Assembly (NCBI GenBank): GCA_963712305.1
Contig: CAVQHI010000002.1
Coordinates: 1,736,001 to 1,800,000, forward strand
Reading direction: 5' to 3'
Length of the DNA stretch: 64,000 nucleotides
Source of the DNA: DATFNI01 sp963712305
GTDB taxonomy: Bacteria > Bacteroidota > Rhodothermia > Balneolales > DATFMH01
The notes under the pieces are model-generated. The model was given only the letters and a program-made list of their open reading frames with translations, did no database searches and was not told the origin of the DNA. Positions 55,165 to 64,000 of the stretch are shown here, piece by piece. The position numbers and the translations under genes were made by a program. Numbering within the stretch: position 1 is the stretch's first letter; each line of letters begins with the position of its first letter.

Positions 55165-55216
55165 GTAGACACCGAGTTAAGGTATATTGTGGTTTTGCTA
55201 AACCGAATACGAATCA

Positions 55217-55522
55217 ATGAGTAGAAAACCGACACGTAAACGATATAGTAAAGAATTCAAACTGGATGTGATCCAACAGAGTTATCGACGGGAGAACATC
55301 CGGGAACTGGCCTCGGAGTTGGGCTTACGCCCGGCCTTAATCTATAAATGGAGAGCGGCTTACCAAGACAAGGAAGAGCATGCTTTTCCGGGGAATGGAG
55401 TCCAGGCGATGAGTTCGGAGCAACAGGAACTACGACGGCTGCAAGCCGAGAATACCGAACTTCGCATGGAACGGGATATCCTAAAAAAGGCCATTGGCAT
55501 CTTCGGCAAAGCAAATGGGTAA
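55217..55522 (+). CDS. IS3-family OrfA (HTH subunit)
   Basis: 101 residues. HTH_Tnp_1-like domain (RYSKEFKLDVIQQSYRRENI, LGLRPALIYKW) followed by a leucine zipper (EQQELRRLQAENTELRMERD). Near its end the run AAAAAAG (55483-55489) permits -1 frameshifting into OrfB. Confidence 0.9.
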   Translation: MSRKPTRKRYSKEFKLDVIQQSYRRENIRELASELGLRPALIYKWRAAYQDKEEHAFPGNGVQAMSSEQQELRRLQAENTELRMERDILKKAIGIFGKANG

Positions 55523-55533
55523 TTTTCCAGTTT

Positions 55534-56391
55534 ATGAAGGAGCATGCTCACCAGTTTCCCATTACGAAGATGTCCCAGGTTTTTAAAGTGAGCCGGAGTG
55601 GCTACTACCGGTGGCTAAACGGGGAGCCCAGCCGGCGATCCCGGTACAACCAGGGTTTGGGTGCGGCGATCAGGAAGGAATGGAAGGATTCCAAAGAGAA
55701 ATATGGGTCTCCGCGTATCCACCGCGGGTTACTAGCCCAGGGATGGAAGGTCTCCCGGCCGCGGGTAGCCCGGTTGATGCGTGCGATGGGCATTGCCAGT
55801 CGGATTCGCCGAAAGTGGGTGAAGACGACCGATTCATCCCACACTCTGGCGGTAGCCCCGAATCTGTTAGATCGACAGTTCTTTCCGAGTCAACTCGGCC
55901 AGGTCTGGGTCAGTGATATTACCTACCTGCCCGGCCGGAGCGGCTGGTTGTACCTGACTACGGTCATGGACCTGGCGGATCGTCAGATCATTGGCTGGGC
56001 CCTGAGCCAGAGCCTGCACACCGAAGTGACCAGTATCCCGGCCCTGCAGCAGGCTTTGATCAAACGCCCGGGCGGCTGTGATCTGTTCCATTCGGACCGG
56101 GGCGTGCAATACGTCAGCACACTATTCCGCGAGTTACTCTCGGATCATCAGATCCTTCAGAGTATGAGCCGGAAGGGTAACTGTTGGGATAATGCCCCGG
56201 CCGAGAGCTTCTTTAAAACCTTAAAATACGAATTGGATATGCCTGATCTGTTTGCAGATTACCAGCAGGCCAAAATGGCCCTTTTCGAGTTCATTGAGAT
56301 TTGGTATAACCGGAAACGGCGCCATTCGGCTTTGAACTATCTCACACCGGCACAAGCCCAACACAACCTAAACCAACAACAAACTGCATGA
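55534..56391 (+). CDS. IS3-family OrfB transposase (DDE)
   Basis: 285 residues from the ATG at 55534, or fused to OrfA by a -1 slip. rve integrase core: first Asp in VWVSDITYLPG, second Asp in FHSDRGVQY, Glu in APAESFFKTLKYE. Upstream HTH_21-like region (KYGSPRIHRGLLAQGWKVSR). Catalyses cut-and-paste or copy-out of the element. Confidence 0.92.
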   Translation: MKEHAHQFPITKMSQVFKVSRSGYYRWLNGEPSRRSRYNQGLGAAIRKEWKDSKEKYGSPRIHRGLLAQGWKVSRPRVARLMRAMGIASRIRRKWVKTTDSSHTLAVAPNLLDRQFFPSQLGQVWVSDITYLPGRSGWLYLTTVMDLADRQIIGWALSQSLHTEVTSIPALQQALIKRPGGCDLFHSDRGVQYVSTLFRELLSDHQILQSMSRKGNCWDNAPAESFFKTLKYELDMPDLFADYQQAKMALFEFIEIWYNRKRRHSALNYLTPAQAQHNLNQQQTA

Positions 56392-56412
56392 CTACCTTAA
56401 CTGACTGTCCAC

Positions 56413-56600
56413 TTTTTTGTTGCAATTCCAACTTTTCTTTAATCCGGTTTGAGATGATGGTCTTCAATACCTCTTTATCCACAGAATAAGACGGACTACC
56501 GGTCTTATTCTTTTTGATCTCCTCGGAAAGCAGGTGAAACGGATCCTTTGAGATGAGCTGCTCAGGATTCTTGTGAAAATGATCGTAGGATAGCTACTAA
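56413..56600 (-). pseudogene. Coding-like fragment abutting the IS3 element
   Basis: On the minus strand an open frame reads SYDHFHKNPEQLISKDPFHL, SEEIKKNKTGSPSYSVDKEV and LKTIISNRIKEKLEL and then runs into the IS end. It looks like the C-terminal half of a gene interrupted by the insertion, with no start visible. Family not recognised. Confidence 0.35.
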
Positions 56601-56784
56601 TCAATCATTATCAGTAGAATTCAGAGCAGTGCTTGGGTAAATTTCGTTTTAAAAAGATGAGTTAGCTGCATACATTACTTTCTTAAAGTGGAGTAGTACA
56701 TTATTTACGACGTATCCAAGCATTGATGCTATTTACTAATGGGGACTGATGTCCCGGTAACGCTTATCTAAAAAATCATCGATT
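56601..56784. other. Short gap before the GH3 gene
   Basis: No supported feature. A/T-rich, probably the GH3 promoter. Confidence 0.3.
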
Positions 56785-58626
56785 ATGTTACATAGAATGA
56801 GTTCAAGAATAGGCATTGGCTTCTTCCTCTTATCCGGAATCCTTTTTCTGTTTATGTTCGGGGGATGTAAGAAACAACAAGGGAGTGAAGGACAGAATCA
56901 GGCAGATAATATCGAGCAAAAGGTCGATCAGCTCTTGTCAAAAATGAGTCTGGCTGAAAAGATCGGACAGATGACGAATGTTGATCATTCATTTTTAAAA
57001 GATCCTAAAGACATCACGAAATATTATATAGGTTCGTTGCAGAGCAGCGGGGATTCTAAGCTGGATCCGACCCACCCCAAAGATTGGGCACATATGTTGG
57101 ATAGTTTGCAGGCGTATGCGCTTAACACTCCTTTAAAAATCCCATTGATATATGGGATAGATGCCGTTCATGGGAACAGTAATATTTACGGTGCAACGAT
57201 ATTTCCCCACAATGTAGGCCTCGGAGCTACGCGTGATACAGCATTGATACGCAAGATTGGTCATGCTACGGCTGTTGAGGTAGCCGGAACCGGGATCAAC
57301 TGGGCTTTTGCACCTTGTATTACTGTCCCGCAGAATATTCGATGGGGACGCACTTATGAAGGGTTTGGCGAAATGCCTGGCTTAGTGAGTGAGATGGGGT
57401 ATGCCGAGATTGAAGGATTACAGGGTAAGACCCTGGGCCAGGACAACACTTCAATCGTCGCCTGTGCGAAACACTTTGTAGGTGACGGTGGAACCACGGA
57501 CGGTCTCAACGAGGGCAATACCCAGGTCAGTGAGAAAGTACTGCGGGATATACATTTGAAACCCTACTACGATGCTCTTAAAGCAGGCGTAGGCTCTATT
57601 ATGGTTTCGTACAGCAGTTGGAACGGGACCAAGATGCACGAGAATAAATACCTGCTTACAACGGTGTTGAAGGGGCAAATGGGATTCAAAGGATTTTTGG
57701 TTTCTGATTATGCAGCCGTTGATCAATTGGGTCCCGATTATAAGGAAGACATCAAGAAGGCCATCAATGCCGGGCTCGATATGGTCATTGTGCCGGATAA
57801 GTATGTGACATTCATCAACGATTTGACCCAACTGGTGAACGATAAGGAAGTACCCATGTCGCGTATTGACGATGCCGTTCGCCGTATCCTGCGGGTTAAA
57901 TTTCAGGCGAAACTGTTTCAACACCCGTACACCGATAAAGCGCTGACCGCACAGGTTGGCTCGAAGGCTCATCGCGAATTGGCTCGTCAGGCAGTTCGGG
58001 AATCGATGGTATTATTGAAGAATAAAAATAATGCCCTTCCGATTTCGAAGGATATCAAGCATCTGTATGTCACTGGTTCCGATGCCGATAATATCGGATA
58101 CCAATGCGGCGGATGGACGATTACCTGGCAGGGTGGTTCCGGAAATACGACGATAGGCACAACCATCTTACAAGGAATCAAAGATGCCGTTTCTCCATCT
58201 ACCAAAGTGACGTATTCAGCAGACGGTAAAAAAGCGAAAGGATCTGATTTCGCCATTGTCGTAGTTGGTGAAAAACCGTATGCAGAAGGCCATGGAGACA
58301 GTAAAGATCTGCACTTGTCGCAAGAAGATCTCAATACCATCGCAAACGTTCGCAAATCCGGAGTTCCCTATGTAGTCGTGTTGATTTCCGGCCGTCCCAT
58401 GATCGTGACGAATGTGATCGAACAGGCCCCGGCATTCATCGCTGCCTGGCTGCCAGGTTCGGAAGGCGAAGGGATCGCGGATGTGTTGTTTGGCGATTAC
58501 GCTCCAACAGGGAAATTACCCTATACCTGGCCGAAATCGATGGACCAAGTCCCTATCAACAGGAATGATTCTACGAACTATAATCCACTGTTCACCTATG
58601 GATACGGTCTGACCTACAAACAGTAA
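56785..58626 (+). CDS. GH3 beta-glucosidase-type lipoprotein
   Basis: 613 residues. Signal sequence with lipobox FGGC (Cys28). GH3 N-terminal barrel: IPLIYGIDAVHGNSNIYGAT, CAKHFVGDGGTTDG and VSDYAAVDQ with nucleophile Asp308. C-terminal sandwich domain: LARQAVRESMVLLKNKNNAL, SEGEGIADVLFG and TGKLPYTWPKS. Hydrolyses beta-linked glucosides or related oligosaccharides outside the cytoplasm. Start may be Met5 of the written frame. Precedes a permease, suggesting a sugar-utilisation context with the later isomerase and GH2. Confidence 0.9.
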   Translation: MLHRMSSRIGIGFFLLSGILFLFMFGGCKKQQGSEGQNQADNIEQKVDQLLSKMSLAEKIGQMTNVDHSFLKDPKDITKYYIGSLQSSGDSKLDPTHPKDWAHMLDSLQAYALNTPLKIPLIYGIDAVHGNSNIYGATIFPHNVGLGATRDTALIRKIGHATAVEVAGTGINWAFAPCITVPQNIRWGRTYEGFGEMPGLVSEMGYAEIEGLQGKTLGQDNTSIVACAKHFVGDGGTTDGLNEGNTQVSEKVLRDIHLKPYYDALKAGVGSIMVSYSSWNGTKMHENKYLLTTVLKGQMGFKGFLVSDYAAVDQLGPDYKEDIKKAINAGLDMVIVPDKYVTFINDLTQLVNDKEVPMSRIDDAVRRILRVKFQAKLFQHPYTDKALTAQVGSKAHRELARQAVRESMVLLKNKNNALPISKDIKHLYVTGSDADNIGYQCGGWTITWQGGSGNTTIGTTILQGIKDAVSPSTKVTYSADGKKAKGSDFAIVVVGEKPYAEGHGDSKDLHLSQEDLNTIANVRKSGVPYVVVLISGRPMIVTNVIEQAPAFIAAWLPGSEGEGIADVLFGDYAPTGKLPYTWPKSMDQVPINRNDSTNYNPLFTYGYGLTYKQ

Positions 58627-59241
58627 TCTGTACGTAGATTAACGGAAAATGACTATCCGTAATCAATTCAATTTCGTATAATTCCGGATTGGTTCACTCA
58701 ATAAAGCCACAGAAACACTCCCGAAACTTCGGGTATCCGTGTATTTCCGTGCTTCTGTGTTTGTTATTCCGGCGCTTGTATTTACCGCGGAGGGCACAGA
58801 GAATTCACAGAGCTGGAAAATATCAGGGAAGGTATAGTTTAACCTTTTTCCCTTTTCCTTGTCTCTGTGGTTATTACTCCGGCGTTTGTATTTACCGCAG
58901 GGGGCACAAAGAATTCACAGAGCTGGTATCACGATTTTACGGGATAATGAGTTTGAAGAGAGGGTTGGGGGAGTGATTTAATCAGGAGATGAGCAATTCC
59001 AAGTATGCTTTATTTCTCGTTTCGAAAGGGACGTTGGTAACAGGTGCCTAAGGGCCAAAGAAATGGCTTTATTCCCTCAGTTAGATACAGTAGATTAGTG
59101 GCTTCATTACAGGCGCGGTCAGATCAGGTGTTTTTATTTACCAGTTTATGAAATACATGTGATGTGTCCATCTTTATACTCCATATCAGGAATTTCGGGG
59201 TATTTCGCCAGGCTAAATTGAAATCGACTGCATAAAAGATT
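58627..59241. repeat. Gene-free region with a 53-bp direct repeat
   Basis: 58764-58816 and 58874-58926 match at 48 of 53 bases in the same orientation, sharing CCGGCG, TTGTATTTACCGC, GGGCACA and AATTCACAGAGCTGG. No coding capacity is convincing. The start of the next gene lies at 59242. The remainder shows nothing. Confidence 0.6.
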
Positions 59242-60551
59242 ATGGAAATACCGTCATATAAAGATCATCTGAAAAGAGAAATCAGCGCTTTTCAACTGGG
59301 AACCAATATTTTTAACTACATCGTTGGGGCGGGCATTTTTGTGCTTCCGGCGACTGTGGCCGGGATCCTCGGGCCCTCAAGTCTGGCCGCATACCTGTTC
59401 TGCGCGTTGCTTATTACGCTCATCATGCTGTGTTTCGCAGAAGTCGGCAGCAAAATAACCTCAACGGGTGGAGTTTTTGTATACACGGAAGCCGCCTTTG
59501 GTCCGGTTGCAGGATTTATCATCAGTTCTCTTCTTTGGTTTGGTATTGGCGTTATCAGTGACGGGGCCGTTGTAAATGCCCTTTATGATATCATAGAGCG
59601 TCTCGTTCCCGCATTAAGCCCCACCTATTTTCGCATCGCATTTATCATCATAATTTTTGGATTTTTAGCCTGGATCAACGTGGCCAGTCTGAAATACAGC
59701 CTCCGGTTGATCAGAATTACTACGGTTGGCAAGCTTCTTCCCATGCTCGGTATTATTATTCTCGGTGTGGCCTTTATCCATCCGGAATTCCTTAGATGGA
59801 GCGGTTTTCCCCATTTCAATACCCTTGAAGAGGCTTCCCTTGTACTGTTCTTTGCCTTTATCGGTGGGGAAAATGCGCTTTCCAACAGCGGGGAAGTCTC
59901 AGAGCCAAACCGGAATATTCCTAAAGGTATCCTCATTGGGATAGGTGCTGTTATCGTACTCTATCTGTGCATTCAAGTGGTATGCCAGGGTGTTCTGGGA
60001 TCGGCGCTTGCCGGATCGTCCTCGCCATTGGTGATACGGCTGAAAAAATCGTGGGGCCGGCAGGTTTACTCATTATTTCAATAGGAGTTGCCGTCTCCAT
60101 ATTTGGGAGTCTCAGCGGGGACGTGTTGGCCACTCCCCGGATCTTATTTGCCAATGCCCGTGACGGACTTCTGCCGGGTTTTCTTGCTAAAATTGATCAC
60201 AAACGCTCTACACCAAAGATCGCTGTCCTCGTGTATTCTGCCCTCGGATGTATCTTTGCGATTTCCGGTGGTTTTAAACAACTGGCTATTTTGGGTAGTG
60301 CTGCCGCCTTACTCATTTATTTGTTTACCGTATTAGCTACCATAAAACTTCGTTATACTATGCCTCACAAATCAGGCATGTTCCGGATAAAAGGCGGTCT
60401 GTTAGTTCCCATCCTGGCCGTCGCAGCAATCCTTTGGCTTCTGTCAGGGTTGAAACTCATAGAAATTGAGATGGTCGTGCTATTTATTGCGATTGTACTT
60501 GTGATCTATTTCATCGGACATTTTTTTAGACGCAAAAAAGCAGATGCTTGA
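59242..60551 (+). pseudogene. APC-family amino-acid permease with one frameshift
   Basis: First frame (59242-60084 as written) ends after GVLGSALAGSSSPL. The second continues DTAEKIVGPAGLLIISIGVA to 60551. A single missing base near 60031 (CATTGG(C)TGATACG) would restore SSPLADTAEKIVGPAG, matching the APC consensus. About 435 residues and 12 helices if joined, with the N-terminal IVGAGIFVLPATVAG glycine-rich helix and GEVSEPNRNIPKGI intact. Imports an amino acid. Either a sequencing error or inactivation. Confidence 0.82.
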
Positions 60552-61263
60552 TGGAAGTCTTATTGATAAGCTTTTTTAAAGTGAGTTTGAGAAGAGAATC
60601 GACTTTCTAAAGAATAGAACACGGACAAGGCCGATGATGCGAATTTACACGGACAGGAATTAATGAATCCTTCTCTATGCACATGGAGAGGAGTTGGGAT
60701 AGGTACAACAGAGGGATACCATTTCCCAAATGTCTCGGGACTGAGAAATCCAATTTGGTGAGGAATATTTTACTATATCGACCTGAAGTTAATGAAATGA
60801 CCGGATGAAAGATCCCCTCTCTTTTAAACATGTATATAACGGAAGGCCGAACAGATCTTCAATTATGGTTACTGTTTTGACCTTCCCAATAAAATAAGGG
60901 AAGGCGATATCTATTAATACCATCGGAAACAGAGGTTAGTACACAACAAGCCGCAGAAATGTTGAACAAATCCCGGCCGTATGTTGTCAAACTTCTGGAA
61001 AAAGGAGAGATAGCCTATTATAAAGTTGGCTTGGTTGACTCTGTGAAATGTCTTGCAAAAATTATCCCCGAATTTGAGTGAAATCAGATCAGCTGTCAAC
61101 CCTATCAATTGCATCTTTGATCAGAAGATCTATCGTTTAATAAAATAATGTCTTTTATGGGTTCAAAAATCCAAAAACGTGTGGCGGGGTTTTAGATATT
61201 GCTGAATGTAGTTAACCACAGATTTATGATACTCATAAACACTAAATTGTAAATAAATTAATA
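60552..61263. other. Gene-poor region with an HTH-antitoxin remnant and repeats
   Basis: Holds an AGAATAGAACACGGACAAGG repeat at about 60611, CTCGGGACTGAGAAATCC near 60735 (family of the 30421 element) and the remnant at 60926-61081. No intact gene. Confidence 0.5.
60926..61081 (+). pseudogene. Excisionase-type HTH antitoxin remnant
   Basis: ETEVSTQQAAEMLNKSRPYV then KLLEKGEIAYYKVG, the same pattern as the antitoxin at 54179 (KLLEGGEIAYHKVG), but the following THRR part is replaced by unrelated codons to a stop. No toxin is nearby. Confidence 0.6.
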
Positions 61264-62343
61264 ATGAAAGTACCGGATATCATATTGCTTCCTCCGAATA
61301 GAGTATGGCGTTCCTATTTAGGAGGAAAAATTATAGACTCGATTCAGGGAAGTTCCAAGCCACAAGACAACCATTATCCCGAAGATTGGATTGCATCTAC
61401 TACCACAGCAACCAATAAGCAAATGGAACAACGGACGGATGAAGGGCTTTCAGAAGTAGAAATAGATGGCGTTCCTGTTTCATTGAAGTTGTTAATGGAG
61501 AAATACCCTGTAGAAATGGTAGGACAGGAACACTACGGGAAATTTGGAGCGAATACTCAATTCTTGCTTAAGTTTTTAGATTCTTCCATCAGATTACACT
61601 TGCAGGCTCATCCAACTATTTCATTTGCCCAAAAATATCTGAATAGTAATTCGGGCAAAACAGAAGCCTATGTTATACTTGGTATCAGGGATGAAGTTAA
61701 AGATCCATATATCTATCTGGGATTTCAGAGGCCGATCACACCAGATTCGTTGAAAGAGATCATCCTGGATCAGGATATAGAAAGATTATTGACTTATTTC
61801 GATAAAATACCCATCAAACCGGGCGATGTATTTTTTGTTCCGGGGGGCTTGCCTCATGCCATAGGTGAAGGGGTGTTCATGATCGAAATAATGGAACCGA
61901 CAGATTTTGTGGTGCGATTGGAATTCGAAAGAGGAGGATATGTACTGCCTGAAGAGGCAAGATTTATGGGACGCGATGTCAATTTTGCTATGGATATGGT
62001 CGATTTCCAAATACATGATTCTGAGCAAATTAAACAGGATTATTTTTGTCAGCCCCGACTACTAACAACTGATTCCGGAGGCTCAGAGTATCGCTTAATC
62101 GATGACATGCAGACACCCTGTTTCTCGGTGAATAAGCTGACTATAGAAAAACAGTTCGTTAAAAGATCGGATTCATTTTATGTCGGTATTGTCATAAAAG
62201 GCAATGGAGGAATAGATGCAGGTGATTATCATAAAGAAATAAAGAAGGGTGATAAATTTTTCATTCCTCACAAAACAACAGAGGTCAGGTATACGACAAA
62301 TGATAACATGGAAATAGTATTGGCATTCCCACCCAATGAATAA
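61264..62343 (+). CDS. manA: Mannose-6-phosphate isomerase, class I
   Basis: 359 residues. Cupin fold with metal ligands in the expected order: Gln and His in LHLQAHPTI, Glu in GKTEAYVI and His in GGLPHAIGEG, then Arg in VVRLEFERGG. Interconverts mannose-6-phosphate and fructose-6-phosphate. Its neighbours are a GH3 and a GH2 enzyme, which suggests sugar entry from mannose- or glucose-containing glycans. No frameshift is seen. Confidence 0.88.
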   Translation: MKVPDIILLPPNRVWRSYLGGKIIDSIQGSSKPQDNHYPEDWIASTTTATNKQMEQRTDEGLSEVEIDGVPVSLKLLMEKYPVEMVGQEHYGKFGANTQFLLKFLDSSIRLHLQAHPTISFAQKYLNSNSGKTEAYVILGIRDEVKDPYIYLGFQRPITPDSLKEIILDQDIERLLTYFDKIPIKPGDVFFVPGGLPHAIGEGVFMIEIMEPTDFVVRLEFERGGYVLPEEARFMGRDVNFAMDMVDFQIHDSEQIKQDYFCQPRLLTTDSGGSEYRLIDDMQTPCFSVNKLTIEKQFVKRSDSFYVGIVIKGNGGIDAGDYHKEIKKGDKFFIPHKTTEVRYTTNDNMEIVLAFPPNE

Positions 62344-62380
62344 GGGACTCGTTTGTAGATTTATACGAGAGGTTAGAAGC

Positions 62381-64000
62381 ATGAAGAAGCGGAAAATAGT
62401 TGGATTGAATATTGGTATACAGTTTCGCAGTTTTATTGATGCTGCTTGTAAGTAAACCAGGCTATGGTCAGCAAAGCAGACATCGTATTGAACTGAAGGA
62501 TTTCCAGCTTCAGAGTTCCAGTATTATTAAGGCAGATGGGAAGGAACTCACCTCGGGTGACTATCACACCAAAAATTATTGGTTCCCGGTAAAAGTGCCA
62601 TCCACGGTTTTAGCCGGGTTGGTTGCCAATAAGGTATATCCGAGTCCCTATTTCGGGATGAATAATATGCGAATACCGGATGCCTCTGACGCATTCGATT
62701 CGACGTACCATTTATTCAAATACAGCTTTTTGCCTAATCAGAAAAATCCATGGAAAGATCCCTACTGGTATCGTACGCAATTCCGGCTTCCCGAAAGTTA
62801 CACAGGTAAAAATGTCTGGCTTACCTTTAAAGGGATCAATTACCGGGCAGCGGTTTGGTTGAATGGGAAGCAAATTGCTGATACGTCTAAAATGGTGGGG
62901 ATGTTTGGGCAATACCGTTTTAATATCACGCAGGCTGTCCATCTTAAAGGAGAAAACAACCTGGCCGTAGAGATTTATCCGCTGGATTATCCCGGATTAC
63001 CTTCGCCTCCACAGTTAAACGCCCTGGGACCATCATATCCAAATGGCGGACCAACCGGCGATATTGGTAAAAATGTGACCATGTTGTGTTCGGTTGGATG
63101 GAATTGGGTCCCGGCTGCAAGAGACCGGGAAGAAGGGATTTGGCAGCCCGTTTATATAACGGCAAGCGGACCGGTGATCATCAGTCAGCCGCATATTATC
63201 ACGCAACTGCCGGATTTGCCGGACACGAACCGGGCCACGATCAAAATTCAGGCACTTCTTGAAAATCATAGTAATCATACTGAACATGGCCGGTTACAGG
63301 TCGTGATCAAGCCTCACAATTTTAAGGGTCCTGAAATACATTTTACAGAACCGGTAGAAATAGAAAGCGGTCAAACCCGAACGATTACACTGTCACCCTC
63401 AAAAATAAAGGCACTTCAGGTGGATCATCCTCACTTGTGGTGGCCCAACGGGCAGGGCAAGCCGAATTTATATCAATTACAACTACGGTATGTGACGAGT
63501 GGGGAGATTTCGGATGCTTCCAATACGGTTTTTGGAATCCGTACCATAAGTACAAAAGTAACGGATGTTCATGGCTGGCCCCGTCGTGATTTTTATATCA
63601 ATGGACGTAAAATTCATTTGATTGGGAGGCGCCTGGGTGCCGGATTTGATGTTACAGAGAGATTCGACGCGATATGCACGGGAGCTGGGATTAATCAAAA
63701 ATGCCAATTTGAATCTTGTCCGGGTTTGGGGCGGCGGCATTACTCCTCCGGATGCCTTCTTTGATGAGGCGGATAAAGATGGTCTGCTGGTATGGCAGGA
63801 TTTTTGGACAAGTGGAGATACACAGGGCCGGTGGGGGAAAGGGTCGCAGGAATGGCCGCTTCAGGGCAGCGTATTCAAATACGATGTGAAGAGCACCATC
63901 ATTCGTTTGCGCAATCATCCCAGTTTGCTGCTATGGACGGGCGGCAATGAATATCATCCCCGTAAAGATCTGTATGATGCCATTCGGAATGGAGTGATAC
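62381..64000 (+). pseudogene. Glycoside hydrolase family 2, two frameshifts, truncated by the window
   Basis: The protein likely begins MKKRKIVGLNIG at 62381 (RBS GAGAGGTTAG). An indel near 62412 then joins the frame VYSFAVLLMLLVSKPGYGQQ (signal peptide). The jelly-roll and Ig-like domains follow (WLTFKGINYRAAVWLNGKQI). A second indel near 63625 (one extra G) leads from KIHLIG to GGAWVPDLMLQRDSTRYA in a new frame that stays open to base 64000 with LLLWTGGNEYHP holding the acid/base Glu. Related to exo-beta-glucosaminidase or beta-mannosidase types. 3' end not in the window. Confidence 0.78.

Larger units (their letters stand above)
55165..56412 (+). mobile_element. IS3-family insertion sequence
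   Basis: Imperfect terminal inverted repeats: GTAGACACCGAGTTAAGGTA (55165-55184) and, inverted at the right, TACCTTAACTGACTGTCCAC (56393-56412), 16 of 20 bases in common. Two overlapping ORFs with an A6G slippery site at 55483-55489. Both genes appear intact. The true outer end may lie a few bases outside. No clear target-site duplication could be established. Confidence 0.82.

Noticed and set aside
1..64000. CRISPR array or cas genes
   Set aside because: No run of regularly spaced identical repeats and no Cas-like protein was seen. The repeats present are palindromic intergenic elements.
1..64000. tRNA or rRNA genes
   Set aside because: No segment with the GGTTCGAATCC-type T arm together with a matching acceptor stem was recognised. 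The GTTCGA motifs found belong to the dispersed repeats.

Overview
The window looks like a chromosome segment from a Gram-negative bacterium of the Bacteroidota/Balneolota/Rhodothermota side of the FCB group. This is inferred from a tripartite RND efflux operon with an outer-membrane factor, lipoboxes and C-terminal-Phe beta-barrels, a Ser/Thr kinase fused to TPRs, NIPSNAP and DUF1080 proteins, and dispersed palindromic intergenic repeats. Base composition is moderate. Many genes have Shine-Dalgarno sites, which favours Balneolota or Ignavibacteria-like relatives over classical Bacteroidia. I cannot fix the taxon from sequence alone. I saw no tRNA, rRNA or CRISPR array.

Layout. 1-1030: end of an IS4-type insertion sequence (transposase runs off the left edge). 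1.2-1.9 kb: higBA-type toxin-antitoxin pair with its operator. 2.5-9 kb: operon tolC / membrane-fusion lipoprotein / RND pump / PII-like protein / DUF2892 protein, closed by a strong terminator. 9-22 kb: housekeeping and signalling genes (RRM RNA-binding protein, membrane proteins, aquaporin, Ser/Thr kinase-TPR divergent from a GAF-PP2C phosphatase, glycosyltransferase, acyl-CoA dehydrogenase). 22-23.7 kb: a membrane-anchored protein that looks like prokaryotic STING, divergent from a small TIR-like protein, with no recognisable CD-NTase beside it. 23.8-40 kb: phosphoribosyltransferase/hydrolase pair, NIPSNAP, DedA, a 715-residue protein with LNPQPxPP motifs, a bifunctional PBP, an EEP-family nuclease, DUF1080, a DUF559 nuclease surrounded by palindromic repeats, secreted proteins and TspO.

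40.3-54.5 kb is a defence island: a PIN / HTH-ImmA toxin-antitoxin pair, a type I restriction-modification locus (hsdM, hsdS, hsdR), a second HTH toxin-antitoxin pair, an HNH endonuclease and decayed PIN-toxin modules. Between hsdS and hsdR lie three abortive-infection-like genes (SIR2-like, DUF3644, AbiJ/HEPN-like), all broken by about fifteen single-base indels. The indels are either true decay or sequencing error. 55-56.4 kb holds a complete IS3-family element. 56.8-64 kb is a carbohydrate region: GH3 lipoprotein, a frameshifted amino-acid permease, mannose-6-phosphate isomerase and a frameshifted GH2 enzyme cut by the right edge.

The most interesting points are the STING-like gene opposite a TIR gene without an adjacent cyclase, the three-gene cargo inside the type I RM locus, and the association of a DUF559 nuclease gene with a family of REP-like palindromes.
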